Assembly (NCBI GenBank): GCA_963776195.1
Contig: CAVZMO010000044.1
Location: 1-64,000 of the forward strand
Length of the DNA: 64,000 nucleotides
DNA from: CAVZMO01 sp963776195
GTDB lineage: Bacteria > Nitrospirota > Thermodesulfovibrionia > Thermodesulfovibrionales > SM23-35
Direction of reading: 5' to 3'
Shown here one piece after another: positions 8,481 to 16,445 of the stretch (positions are counted from its first letter, which is position 1; every line of letters begins with the position of its first letter). The notes beneath the pieces were generated by a model. It was given only the letters and a program-made list of their open reading frames with translations. It did no database searches and was not told where the DNA came from. A program made the translations under genes and the position numbers.

Positions 8481-10103
8481 ATGAATTCATCATTACGCAT
8501 TCTCCATCTTGAAGACGACCGGAACGATGCCGAACTTGTTCAGGCGGCCCTCGAAGAGGGAGGCATTGCCTGTCACGTGACCCGTGTCGAAACCCGCGCC
8601 GATTTTCTCGCGGCCCTTGAAAACAGCGTTTTTGATTTAGTTCTTGCAGATTATACCCTTCCGTCCTTTGACGGCCTTTCCGCGCTGGCCATCGTAGAGG
8701 AAAAGTATCCCGAAATACCCTTTATTTTTATCTCGGGGGTAATGGGTGAAGAACTGGCGATCGAAACAATCAAGGACGGGGCAACCGATTATGTCCTCAA
8801 GAAGCGTTTATCGCGCATAGTGCCGGTAGTGAATCGTGCTTTAGAGGAGGTACGAACGCGGACCGAGTGCAGGAAAGCGGAAGGTGCTCTCGAAAGTCTC
8901 CGGCATCAAAACGAGCTGATTTTACGTTCCATAGGAGAAGGGGTTCTGGGGCTTGATATAGACGGGAAACATACGTTCGTCAACCCCGCCGCAGCCGAAA
9001 TGCTCGGCTATAAAGTTGAGGAGCTCCTCGGCAAATCCAGTCATAAAATCTGGCATCAGTGCAAAGAAGACGGAAGTCCCTATCCGGAAAAAGACTGTCC
9101 TATTTACATGGCCTATAGGGACGGCATCGTCCATCGCGTGAGGAACGAGGTCTTCTGGCGAAAGGATGGTACGAGCTTCCCTGTCGCGTACACAAGTACC
9201 CCTATTTTAGAAAACGGCGAACTTGGCGGGGCGGTCGTTACTTTCAGGGACATCACGGAACGCAAACTGGCCGAGGAGGAATTGAAGAGGCACCGTAATC
9301 ATCTTGAAGAGCTTGTGGAAGCGCGTACCTCCGAACTGGAGGAGATGAACGAGCACCTCCAGGAGGAGATCATCGAGCGTATTCGGGCGGAGGAAGAATT
9401 GAAGCGTGTGACGGATGAACTACGGCGCTCCAATGCCGACCTCCAGCAGTTCGCTTATGCGGCGTCACATGACCTGCAGGAGCCCCTGCGCGCAGTCGAC
9501 GGATTCGCAAAATTGTTGGAGAAGCGTTACAAAGGAAAACTGGACGCAAAAGCCAATGAGTTCATTGAATATATTGTTGACGGCATTAAACGGATGCAGT
9601 TGCTTATCCGTGACCTGCTCGCATACTCTCAGGTTGAGACGAAAGAAAAGACATTCCAAGCTACAAATTGTTCGGAAGTTCTGGAGCAGGCGCTTCTCAA
9701 CCTTCACTCGACTATCGAGGAAAGCGGCGTAAAGTTGACCTATGACATTCTGCCGATGGTAATGGCTGATCCCTCACAGTTGATCAGATTGTTCCAGAAC
9801 CTGATCGGCAACGCAATCAAATTCCGGGGCGAGAGACCGCTGAAAATTCATATTTCGGCGGAACAAAAAAGGCGCGAGTGGATCTTCTCTGTTTGTGATA
9901 ATGGCATCGGGATAGACCCGAAGCAGTTTGAGCGCATATTTATCGTCTTTCAGCGCCTCCATACCAGGGAACAATATGACGGAACCGGAATAGGGCTTTC
10001 AATATGTAACAAGATCGTCGAGCACCACGGCGGCCGCATATGGGTCGAATCCGAAGTCGGGAGAGGCTCGACATTTTACTTTACGATCCCGGCAATGGAG
10101 TAA
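8481..10103 (+). CDS. Receiver-PAS-histidine kinase hybrid
   Basis: 540 residues: N-terminal receiver (about 5-125; LHLEDDRND, phosphoacceptor in LVLADYTLPSFDG), PAS (about 145-265, ending in DITERK), coiled coil (270-320), HisKA with FAYAASHDLQEP, and HATPase (DNGIGIDP, GTGIGLSI). The N-terminal receiver means it can act as a relay, taking phosphate from an upstream kinase before its own histidine step. From about 9384 to the stop the sequence parallels 6006-6725 of the giant kinase, with insertions and deletions nearly absent, so the two share a recently duplicated core. It starts 25 nt after the preceding receiver gene, consistent with one operon. Confidence 0.92.
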   Translation: MNSSLRILHLEDDRNDAELVQAALEEGGIACHVTRVETRADFLAALENSVFDLVLADYTLPSFDGLSALAIVEEKYPEIPFIFISGVMGEELAIETIKDGATDYVLKKRLSRIVPVVNRALEEVRTRTECRKAEGALESLRHQNELILRSIGEGVLGLDIDGKHTFVNPAAAEMLGYKVEELLGKSSHKIWHQCKEDGSPYPEKDCPIYMAYRDGIVHRVRNEVFWRKDGTSFPVAYTSTPILENGELGGAVVTFRDITERKLAEEELKRHRNHLEELVEARTSELEEMNEHLQEEIIERIRAEEELKRVTDELRRSNADLQQFAYAASHDLQEPLRAVDGFAKLLEKRYKGKLDAKANEFIEYIVDGIKRMQLLIRDLLAYSQVETKEKTFQATNCSEVLEQALLNLHSTIEESGVKLTYDILPMVMADPSQLIRLFQNLIGNAIKFRGERPLKIHISAEQKRREWIFSVCDNGIGIDPKQFERIFIVFQRLHTREQYDGTGIGLSICNKIVEHHGGRIWVESEVGRGSTFYFTIPAME

Positions 10104-10188
10104 AAGATGAAAGCAAAGGTTAAGATTGAAGGAACAAAGATCAAGAATTATGGACCGGGTCTCTTGACCTCAATCTCAACCGTTGACT

Positions 10189-10611
10189 TCACTTTGGTAT
10201 CCACAGTTTCCCTTTATCTATAATATGATCAACCTCCCATTCCCTCTTACGCAACTCGCGGGAAATCCACTTCCTGTGGCATTTCCATGGAAACCTCTCT
10301 GCACAGATGATAACCGATGGTTTTGTAAGGGCGATGGATTCAAGCAGATCAACACCTTTACTGAAATCATCCGTTGAGGCATAGGCAGCGTACCCCCCTT
10401 TTCTGAAGCCTCCGAGTTCCTTTCCGAGAAAATGGTATTTAATACCTTCGCGGACGAGGAGTTCTTCAAGGTTTTCCTTAATGAATATTGGGAGCTTGCT
10501 TTTCGGGAGACTCCGCACATCGATCAGGGATTGTATATTGTACGCGTGGAGGATCTCGGTAAAATCCTCTTCGCTCCTCCTGCCGGTCCCCAGTGTATAT
10601 ATCTTTTTCAT
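10189..10611 (-). CDS. DUF488 family protein
   Basis: A 140-residue protein of the DUF488 family: N-terminal strand TLGTGRRSEEDF, DVRSLPKSK, then the family C-terminal signature CAERFPWKCHRKWI with the CHR triad. The biochemical role of this family is not established; the conserved Cys/Glu/His cluster suggests a metal or nucleic-acid related function. It lies convergent to the signalling cluster and is not obviously operonic with it. Confidence 0.85.
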   Translation of the reverse strand: MKKIYTLGTGRRSEEDFTEILHAYNIQSLIDVRSLPKSKLPIFIKENLEELLVREGIKYHFLGKELGGFRKGGYAAYASTDDFSKGVDLLESIALTKPSVIICAERFPWKCHRKWISRELRKREWEVDHIIDKGKLWIPK

Positions 10612-10699
10612 AGCAGTTTAAGCACGGAAGAATTATACCATGTAACACGATGCCAGGCAGATAGCGAATGAAAAAACTTTACTCTAAGGCGGATAGGTC

Positions 10700-11083
10700 T
10701 CAGGAGGCTTTGTTATATTTTATGGTAATCTCGTAGTCAATACTCGCGTGGTCAGCGGCAAGGGAATCGCCTTTTCCATTACAGGTGAGTTTCCCCTTCC
10801 CCGACTTTTTACGGTTCTTAATCATATTCGTGATCACCGAGGTCAGATCAAACCCGCCGTCAAGACAGCCTTTTATCATACAATCCATATTGAAATAAGC
10901 ATGACCCGTAGGGAAAAAATTGACAATGCGAACCATCAAAACGGGATTTATCCCTTTCTGATAATACGTCATATGAACTACCATATCTGAAACTGCCGGA
11001 AAGCGTTCAGAGAGCAAACCCGCCGCGATCCTGCGCTGTTTGTTCTGCTCGGTCCTTTCCACATAATTTTGTCTGTGTGTCAT
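10700..11083 (-). CDS. Conserved-looking hypothetical protein
   Basis: A 127-residue soluble protein that I do not recognise. The start is the ATG (11081-11083) preceded by AGAGGTG; a longer version from 11134 would run over the hairpin after the cold-shock gene. The sequence mixes a helical basic N-terminal third (ERTEQNKQRRIAAGLLSERFP) with a C-terminal part containing two cysteines and a Lys/Gly-rich turn. No signal peptide or membrane segment is visible. It lies downstream of the cold-shock gene on the same strand and could be partly co-transcribed with it. Confidence 0.6.
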   Translation of the reverse strand: MTHRQNYVERTEQNKQRRIAAGLLSERFPAVSDMVVHMTYYQKGINPVLMVRIVNFFPTGHAYFNMDCMIKGCLDGGFDLTSVITNMIKNRKKSGKGKLTCNGKGDSLAADHASIDYEITIKYNKAS

Positions 11084-11095
11084 TTCACCTCTTAA

Positions 11096-11128
11096 AGAGA
11101 AGTCCCCCTGAAATAGAGGGACTTCTCT
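11096..11128 (-). terminator. Hairpin after cold-shock gene
   Basis: Perfect 11-bp inverted repeat AGAGAAGTCCC / GGGACTTCTCT with an 11-nt loop, beginning 7 nt after the cspA-like stop codon on the minus strand. The T tract after it is weak, so it may stabilise the cold-shock mRNA or only partly terminate, allowing readthrough into the next gene. Confidence 0.6.
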
Positions 11129-11134
11129 CGTCAA

Positions 11135-11335
11135 TTACTCTTTAACTACGTTGATAGCCTTAAGACCTTTCGGGCCTTTTTCGGTGTCAAAGCTTACTGA
11201 ATCACCTTCGGCAAGGGACTTAAATCCGTTGCCCTGAATGGAAGAATAATGTACAAAGACATCACTACCATCTTCACTAGTGATAAAGCCGAATCCCTTG
11301 GACTCGTTAAACCACTTTACAGTTCCTTTAGCCAT
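11135..11335 (-). CDS. csp: Cold-shock domain protein (CspA family)
   Basis: A 66-residue single cold-shock domain with the RNA-binding motifs KGFGFI (RNP1) and VFVHY (RNP2) and the start MAKGTVKWFN. Family members bind single-stranded RNA and DNA, melt secondary structure and can act as transcription antiterminators. An AGGAGGG site precedes the ATG. Its leader, about 100 nt from a good promoter, contains an intrinsic-terminator-like hairpin (see separate entry), which suggests control by attenuation. Confidence 0.95.
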   Translation of the reverse strand: MAKGTVKWFNESKGFGFITSEDGSDVFVHYSSIQGNGFKSLAEGDSVSFDTEKGPKGLKAINVVKE

Positions 11336-11380
11336 TTTTTCCCTCCTTCTTTAAAACTAAAAGCTCAGAATAGCCGAAAC

Positions 11381-11415
11381 AAAAAAAGACCACAAAGCTA
11401 AAAGTCTTTGCGGTC
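11381..11415 (-). promoter_or_regulatory. Terminator-like hairpin in the csp leader (candidate attenuator)
   Basis: Read on the minus strand, GACCGCAAAG and CTTTGTGGTC form a 10-bp stem with one non-Watson-Crick position around an 8-nt loop, followed at once by seven T. It has the form of a Rho-independent terminator but lies between the predicted csp promoter and the csp start codon. It could be a regulated leader terminator or end a transcript arriving from further upstream. Confidence 0.65.
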
Positions 11416-11449
11416 CTCATCAGTTACAAAAACTTCTGAAACTTTTTTT

Positions 11450-11478
11450 ATAATGACATATTAAGCAAGAAAAGTCAA
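11450..11478 (-). promoter_or_regulatory. Sigma70-like promoter for csp
   Basis: On the minus strand TTGACT (11473-11478) and CATTAT (11450-11455) are separated by exactly 17 nt. Transcription would start near 11443, giving a leader of roughly 105 nt. The remaining bases up to tRNA-Val at 11672 show no gene. Confidence 0.55.
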
Positions 11479-11671
11479 AACAACGACCTGGCGGAATGTG
11501 CGCTGAAACCGGTCAGAAGCTCTCAAAAACATATTATGACATGAGGTTCCATAGATGAAGAAAAAGTTCGCCCGTCACCCTGTTAAGCCGGGCAATAAAG
11601 TATTTAAAAAACAGATGATTTGGGTTAATATAAAGGCAGCCGATTCGATGTACGGATTCCCTGCGTCCGGA

Positions 11672-11746
11672 GGGCGATTAGCTCAGTGGGAGAGCGCTTC
11701 CTTCACACGGAAGAGGTCGCTGGTTCAATCCCAGCATCGCCTACCA
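11672..11746 (+). tRNA. tRNA-Val (anticodon CAC)
   Basis: Acceptor GGGCGAT (11672-11678) pairs with ATCGCCT (11736-11742), followed by ACCA. The anticodon stem-loop CTTCC-TTCACAC-GGAAG gives anticodon CAC, reading GUG valine codons. The T arm GCTGGTTCAATCCCAGC is canonical. The 3' end is overlapped on the other strand by a small antitoxin-like frame. Confidence 0.93.
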
Positions 11747-11994
11747 ATAAAACAATTCCCATTCAGCTTTTTGATTTTGCCCCTGGCTGCCTGTTTTAAG
11801 CCCCTCTGTATGCTTTTAACTGCTTTCTTATTTTTGTAAAGCCATGCTTCCGAGGGAGGTATGAGATCCAGAACAATCTCTATCCTTTTCAATTCCTCTA
11901 TATCAATAACAGCAGCCATCTTGTGGCCCTTAGTATCGGTTATGAAATGTTTGACCTTAATATGTTCGTCCTTTTGTTTTGCTGTTACAGGCAT
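11725..11994 (-). CDS. Small Phd-like antitoxin candidate, tail overlapping tRNA-Val
   Basis: An 89-codon frame. Residues 15-45 (HFITDTKGHKMAAVIDIEELKRIEIVLDL) have the look of Phd/YefM-type antitoxins, in which a short strand and VIDIEELKRI-like helix form the DNA-binding and dimer part. A good AAAGGAG site precedes the ATG. The last residues (IGRRCWD) are encoded by the complement of tRNA-Val, and no toxin gene follows, so the original C-terminus and toxin were probably lost. It may be an orphan antitoxin or a remnant. Confidence 0.5.
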   Translation of the reverse strand: MPVTAKQKDEHIKVKHFITDTKGHKMAAVIDIEELKRIEIVLDLIPPSEAWLYKNKKAVKSIQRGLKQAARGKIKKLNGNCFIGRRCWD

Positions 11995-12091
11995 ATTTTT
12001 TCTCCTTTCAGGGACGAATATATTATATCACAGTGATATCCTTCTTATTTTGAAGGGCAAATAAGGGGATGCATAAGTCCTTGATTTTAAA

Positions 12092-12139
12092 TGGAGCCGG
12101 TGGGGAGAGTCGAACTCCTGGCCAGCTGATTACGATCAG
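12092..12139 (-). repeat. Copy of the 3' half of tRNA-Thr (candidate att site)
   Basis: 48 nt matching 14140-14188, the 3' half of tRNA-Thr(CGT) from the CCA end to the anticodon arm, with one substitution and one deletion. Same orientation as the intact tRNA. Past the anticodon loop the similarity stops, so it is not a tRNA gene. A tRNA 3' half duplicated in direct orientation is the usual mark of integration at a tRNA. The stretch down to 12223 holds nothing else. Confidence 0.75.
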
Positions 12140-12222
12140 GCAAGGAACATAATCGAGCCTTACCTTCAATATTCTTTCCTCATAATTTTTTATATGCCAC
12201 ACCCCCTCACCGATCTATCTAC

Positions 12223-12431
12223 TTAAACCGCCACATATTCAGCAATAGACAGGGGCTCGGGAATGGGTAAATTATCTTCAGTCAGCCCTCGTATATGCAG
12301 TTCAATAGCTTCATGCATATTCTTCTTTACTTCTTCAACAGTAGCGCCGGTTGCAACACAACCGGGCAAATCAGGCGAATATGCGGAATATTGTTTTCTG
12401 CTTTCTCCATGACAATAAGGAAGCGATGCAT
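12223..12431 (-). pseudogene. HicB-like antitoxin gene with a frameshift
   Basis: The frame starts MHRFLIVMEKAEN and then shifts. In the other frame the HicB signature follows (AYSPDLPGCVATGATVEE), then KNMHEAIELHIRGL and a stop at 12223. One base is missing near 12385, in AACAATATTCC. Without the shift it would be a typical short HicB partial RNase H fold antitoxin of about 69 residues. It begins just after the DUF2283 gene stop, so the two look translationally coupled. The shift may be a real mutation or a sequence error. Confidence 0.7.
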
Positions 12432-12432
12432 G

Positions 12433-12642
12433 TCACGCCGCTGATAGCTCAGGTAATTTGATCTCGATCTTCTTACCCATAACCTTGGATGCCTCTATCA
12501 CCTCGATACCCATAAGCTTACCGTCCCTATCAAAATCCGCATGTACACCCGGAGTAATCGTAACCGTCTGCGCCGCCTTCGTTTCAAGCTCTGCAAAATA
12601 TATGTAAAGTAAGTCCCTGTCAGGGTCATATTCAATTTTCAT
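12433..12642 (-). CDS. DUF2283 family protein
   Basis: A 69-residue protein with the DUF2283 pattern: MKIEYDPDRDLLYIYF, a VTITPGVHADFDRDGKLMGIE turn and an IEV(I/L)EASK helix. The family is widespread, small and of unknown biochemistry, often found beside toxin-antitoxin genes. Good AGGAG site before the ATG. Here it is followed directly by a HicB-like frame, supporting such a link. About 250 nt upstream (12643-12893) I see no convincing gene. Confidence 0.8.
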   Translation of the reverse strand: MKIEYDPDRDLLYIYFAELETKAAQTVTITPGVHADFDRDGKLMGIEVIEASKVMGKKIEIKLPELSAA

Positions 12643-12893
12643 AATTTTTCTCCTTTCTTGAAGTCCTTCCCATTCCGCATTATAAGTGAATACGGCTACT
12701 TTACCGGTAGTACCTTCAACTGCATCGACAGCATTCCAGCCTTTGTTTAAGCTTTTTTATTTCCATTACGGAAATTCCCCGTTGTCACATTCTTGCCCCT
12801 ATATGCTCATAAAGATTAGATTCTTTGACTTTTATTTCTTGATCGAAAGAGCTTAAACTCCTAAGAGCCTCTTTAGAAAACGAAAAGCTCTTC

Positions 12894-13124
12894 TCAACGG
12901 AATGCCTGCAGAGGAACCTTAGTTTCTTCTACTGAAAAATGAGTATACCTTTTTGTTGTCCTGGGGTCACTGTGTCCAGCGACATTTCCTACAAAGGAAT
13001 CATTATATCCGGCTTTCTTCATATCCGTTATCGCCTTATGCCTTAAATCTCTCGGAATCGTACCTTCAACATTACTCTTTTCACAAGCATTTTTCCATAT
13101 TTTGAGAGCATCAAATTCACTGTA
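12894..13124 (-). pseudogene. Tyrosine integrase, C-terminal remnant
   Basis: A minus-strand frame of about 76 codons without a start, directly after a TAA at 13125-13127. It carries the end of a tyrosine recombinase: RDLRHKA (first histidine of the HxxR box replaced by Arg, Arg retained), VAGHSDPRTT and the nucleophile in KRYTHFS, then a stop. N-terminal and central parts are missing. It is the likely remains of the integrase that inserted this islet at tRNA-Thr. Confidence 0.8.
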
Positions 13125-13132
13125 TTATCCAT

Positions 13133-13363
13133 TTACTTGTATAACCTTAAAAACTCCTCTACGGTTAATCCTGCCTTTGATATCTGATCTCTTAACAATC
13201 CCTGCTTTATGGGTTTGCCTTTATGCACAGGGATCGACAGAATATTTATATTGCCTTCTTTCGTCAGCTTCACATGACTCCCGGTCTGTTTTCTTACCTC
13301 CCACCCTGCCCTTCCAAAAGCCTTAATAACCCTAACGGGTTTCAGGTTATGCAGGTTGCTCAT
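13133..13363 (-). CDS. hicA: HicA-type mRNA interferase toxin
   Basis: 76 residues of the HicA double-stranded-RNA-binding-like fold: VIKAFGRAGWEVRKQTGSHVKL, with the catalytic histidine in GSHVKL, then IPVHKGKPIKQGLLRDQISKAGLTVEEF. HicA toxins cleave mRNA and are blocked by HicB. The ATG overlaps the stop of the upstream MerR-HicB gene by 4 nt, so antitoxin and toxin are translationally coupled, antitoxin first, which is the reverse of the usual hicAB order. Confidence 0.92.
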   Translation of the reverse strand: MSNLHNLKPVRVIKAFGRAGWEVRKQTGSHVKLTKEGNINILSIPVHKGKPIKQGLLRDQISKAGLTVEEFLRLYK

Positions 13364-13992
13364 GAAGCCTTTCTGACCTTTCTCTCTTCCTCCAATACCT
13401 CAAGATGTCCCTTAATTGAGTCCTTTATCATTTCCAGGGTTTCTTCCACGGTATCGCCCTGCGAAGCGCATCCGGGAAGCGAAGGGCATTCCACCCAATA
13501 ACCGCCATCCTCTGTATCGGGATGAAGCACTACAGAATATTTTTTGCTTCTGACCGTAACATGATATTTTCTTTCTTTCTGTAATGCGACAATCTCACCT
13601 TTAAGATTTTCCATAATCTCTCCCAAGGCAATAGAAAAAACAAGCTGCCCGCTTTTGAGTGTATCAATGATCACCTTCTTATCTTTCGTTAGCACAAAGA
13701 TCGTTTCTCCATCTGTCAGGAATTTTAGTTCCGAAAGCGGCCTCTCTATTCCGGGCATATTTTTTTTCAGATAGTTGATGGCTTTCCTGATCTTCTGAAG
13801 ACTTATTCCCTTATCCATTAACGTCTTCGCAACCTTCAATTGTATAAGGTCACTAAAAGAGTAAAGTCTCACAGAGCCATAACCTGAAGCTTCACTTACA
13901 GACGGTTTTATAAAATGAGTCCTGTCCCAATAATCGATCTGCCTCGCGCTCAAACAGGCAATCCTGGAAATTGTTTTTGTATTAAAGTTCAC
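13360..13992 (-). CDS. hicB: MerR-type HTH fused to HicB antitoxin
   Basis: 210 residues. The N-terminal part is a MerR-like winged helix: LSARQIDYWDRTHFIKPS, then GSVRLYSFSDLIQLKVAKTLMDKGISLQKIRKAI (about 8-72), followed by a helical linker to about 140. The C-terminal part (148-205) is a HicB domain: YSVVLHPDTEDGGYWVECPSLPGCASQGDTVEE. HicB antitoxins normally carry a small C-terminal ribbon-helix-helix or Xre-type domain for operator binding; here a complete MerR-like module at the other end would do so. Expected roles are to neutralise HicA (next gene) and repress the operon. No metal-binding cysteines of classic MerR sensors are visible. Confidence 0.85.
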   Translation of the reverse strand: MNFNTKTISRIACLSARQIDYWDRTHFIKPSVSEASGYGSVRLYSFSDLIQLKVAKTLMDKGISLQKIRKAINYLKKNMPGIERPLSELKFLTDGETIFVLTKDKKVIIDTLKSGQLVFSIALGEIMENLKGEIVALQKERKYHVTVRSKKYSVVLHPDTEDGGYWVECPSLPGCASQGDTVEETLEMIKDSIKGHLEVLEEERKVRKAS

Positions 13993-14139
13993 CCTATACC
14001 TCCTATTTATAGATTATAAATACATTTATGTAATTAAAATAACAATGATAATTGTATTTGTCAATATGAAAATGAACGACAGTATATATTGATAGGAAAG
14101 ATTGCCGCGCTCCGCTTGCAATGAATATGCTGGGAAATC

Positions 14140-14214
14140 TGGAGCCGGTGGGGAGAGTCGAACTCCCGGCCAGCTGATTACGAATCAGCTGCTCTGCCTC
14201 TGAGCTACACCGGC
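14140..14214 (-). tRNA. tRNA-Thr (anticodon CGT)
   Basis: On the minus strand acceptor GCCGGTG (14208-14214) pairs with CACCGGC (14144-14150), then T and encoded CCA. The anticodon arm CTGAT-TCGTAAT-CAG gives CGT, reading ACG threonine codons. The T arm GGGAGTTCGACTCTCCC is canonical. Its 3' half is duplicated at 12092-12139. Confidence 0.95.
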
Positions 14215-14369
14215 GGTGATAGGCACTTGACGAGTATCGCTGCTGAAAGATTAACCTGTACGGCTTTTTACTTATTGATTCTAATGTATTTCTTTGATCC
14301 CTTGCAAGTTTGAAATAATACCTAAAGAGGGAGTCGCAATTCTTCAATCATTTAAAGTATTGAGCCAAA

Positions 14370-14398
14370 AAGAAGGCCGCCTTTTGGGCGGCCTTCTT
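14370..14398 (-). terminator. Intrinsic terminator of the porin gene
   Basis: A perfect 12-bp GC-rich stem (AAGAAGGCCGCC / GGCGGCCTTCTT) with a 5-nt loop. On the minus strand the stem runs into TTTTT, placing the terminator about 110 nt after the porin stop codon. Confidence 0.85.
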
Positions 14399-14507
14399 CA
14401 ACAAGAAAACCCCAGAGATGCACCCGTCATTTCTAAGACGGGGAAGGAAGGTCTCAATCAAGGGACCCTCAAACATTCATTAATGAATGATGTTCTAAAC
14501 CAAATAC

Positions 14508-16089
14508 TTAGAAGGTGATATTAACCTCAGCATACGGCCAGTAATCATGCTGGAATTTCGAGCTTCCCAGAACTGAGAATTTATCGCCATCCTTTATATC
14601 ATGTTTGGTATAGAGAAAATCCATATACCCTAAACGGAAACGTACGTTCTTCCATGCATAGTAGTCATAATAGATGTCCCAGACCTGAGCATTGAAAGGA
14701 TAAAATCCTACAGTACTTTTACCGGCAGAATCAAAGAAATAGTTGCCGGCAGGTTGTAATACTGTTCCTTTTCTCCTGAAGCCACGGTAGTTGAAAGGAT
14801 TGATCCATGCTTCACTGCCGTCTGCAAACTCAACAGTTAATTGCTGATTAGGGGAGATCAGGTCTCCTGTATTAAACCCTGCAAACAAGACATGTCCCGA
14901 ATACCCTTGAGCTTCAACTTTTGTCGAAGTTGTGGCGCCGGTGGGTTTAAAACTAAACTCCGGTACGTCGAAATGGCTGTAATAGTAGGCTCCGTAAAGC
15001 TGGAATCCGAAGAGTTGTGTGTCGGCATAGACTCCGCTCAACAGATAATTAGTTTTGACATCCGGGATATAGCTTACAGCTGAGGTATTGGGCATATGCC
15101 AGTCAGACATGCTCAGTCCATCCCAGATAATCTCTGTATCTTTACCTATCTTTATTTGTGCCTGTGCAAGGAATGCATCAGAGTCTGCTTTTACTTCTTT
15201 TTGGTTCGTATCGACTCATTTTCTTCTCATCGTATTTCAGGTATCCGAAAATAACGCCTGTTTTGTCTTTAACCTTTGCCTCATACTTTTTCAGGGCCGG
15301 GGCTTTTCCCGGTTCGCTCTGCTTTCCCCATACTCTCGTTGATGTCCAGGGGAGATTCACCTTATCGAGACCGGTTTCCGGGGCATCCCATTTGAGCAAT
15401 GTACCGTCGATCTCTGAATCTATAAAAAGTCTTGGAAAAAGAGTAAGCGCCTGCCTCTGTGGAGCGCCATCCATTCCAGGGAGACGTCCTACATACCATG
15501 TTGTATTGAACGAAGGCATTTTTACGGTTGCGTATGCCTGCTCAAACCTGGCGTTCATATCATGACCAATACTCGATTCGAAAGAGTTGGCTTTATTAAA
15601 CGGATCGTTTGCAGTCGTGTCATATGCTCCCCAGCGCTTGTTCATAGTAAGGCGGGCATAGACATCGACATATTCAGGGACTGCCTCAACATGAGCATTT
15701 AACCTGATACGCAGCGGGAACGATGTCGAATCTCTGAACTTAAGCTCATTGCTGGGTTGCCCGATACCGTAAAAACCCTTATCGGTTGACGCGTTTTCTA
15801 TCATTGTGCGGAAACGGGCTTCACCACCGAACTCGATACGGTCTTTAAGCGCCTTTTTTTCGACCTTTTCCGTCTTTTTCTCAACCTCTGCTACTTTCTT
15901 TTCGGTTTCGACAGTTTTTGTTTGTGTTTCAGATTGTTTCTTTTCCAGTTCTTCAATCCGTTGCATCAACTTCTGCACTTCGCCTTTCAGCTTTTCCACA
16001 TCCTGCGATGTGTCTGCCGCCATGACGGGCAAAACCCATACGCTGAAAAGGAAAATGAAAGCCAACAACGACACCCCTACCTTTTTCAT
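14508..16089 (-). CDS. Outer-membrane porin-like protein, one frameshift (DUF3373-like)
   Basis: Read through one frameshift, this is a protein of about 525 residues. It has a signal peptide (MKKVGVSLLAFIFLFSVW, cleaved after VMAA), a coiled coil rich in Lys/Glu (about 30-82), then a beta-barrel with alternating aromatic strands (FGGEARFRTM, VDVYARLTMNKRWGAY) ending in ...VNITF, the C-terminal Phe typical of outer-membrane barrels. The coiled-coil-plus-barrel layout resembles DUF3373 porins. The frame breaks near 15205 in a run of five T (plus strand); the second part continues as EVKADSDAFLAQAQIKIGKDTEI. A terminator lies downstream. Confidence 0.8.
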
Positions 16090-16445
16090 ACCATAGTCCT
16101 CCTTTGAATAATGAATTTTTGCGAGCTTTCCTGTCGCCCCGAATCAGGCAATCTTATCATAAATTAATGAACAGAGACAACAACATGTCTTTGAATCTAA
16201 AAGCAATTTCCCCGACCGTTCTATCACATTTTTTTATCCTTATATGCTTATTATTTCATATCTTTATAATCTTTAATATTAATAGCAATGCATATGCCAA
16301 CCACACAACTCATTGAAATTTAAACAAAACTCTTTCCCACCCGCAAAAAAATGCAATTTTCTGATGCAAATCAAAAACACAGATCAAGGACAGCGGTCTT
16401 CTAAGCACTGCAACATAGTGCTGCAGTGGAACTCGATGTTGCTAT
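16090..16445. other. Intergenic region upstream of the porin
   Basis: 356 nt of AT-rich sequence between two minus-strand genes. It must hold the porin promoter and leader. Short frames here lack homology features or ribosome sites. A GGAGG-type site precedes the porin ATG. Nothing else can be supported. Confidence 0.5.

Noticed and set aside
11555..11839. Plus-strand frame of 94 codons containing tRNA-Val
   Set aside because: It reads through the tRNA gene; the tRNA fully explains the conserved sequence.
12092..12170. Second tRNA-Thr gene
   Set aside because: Only the 3' half up to the anticodon arm matches; the D arm and 5' acceptor strand are missing.
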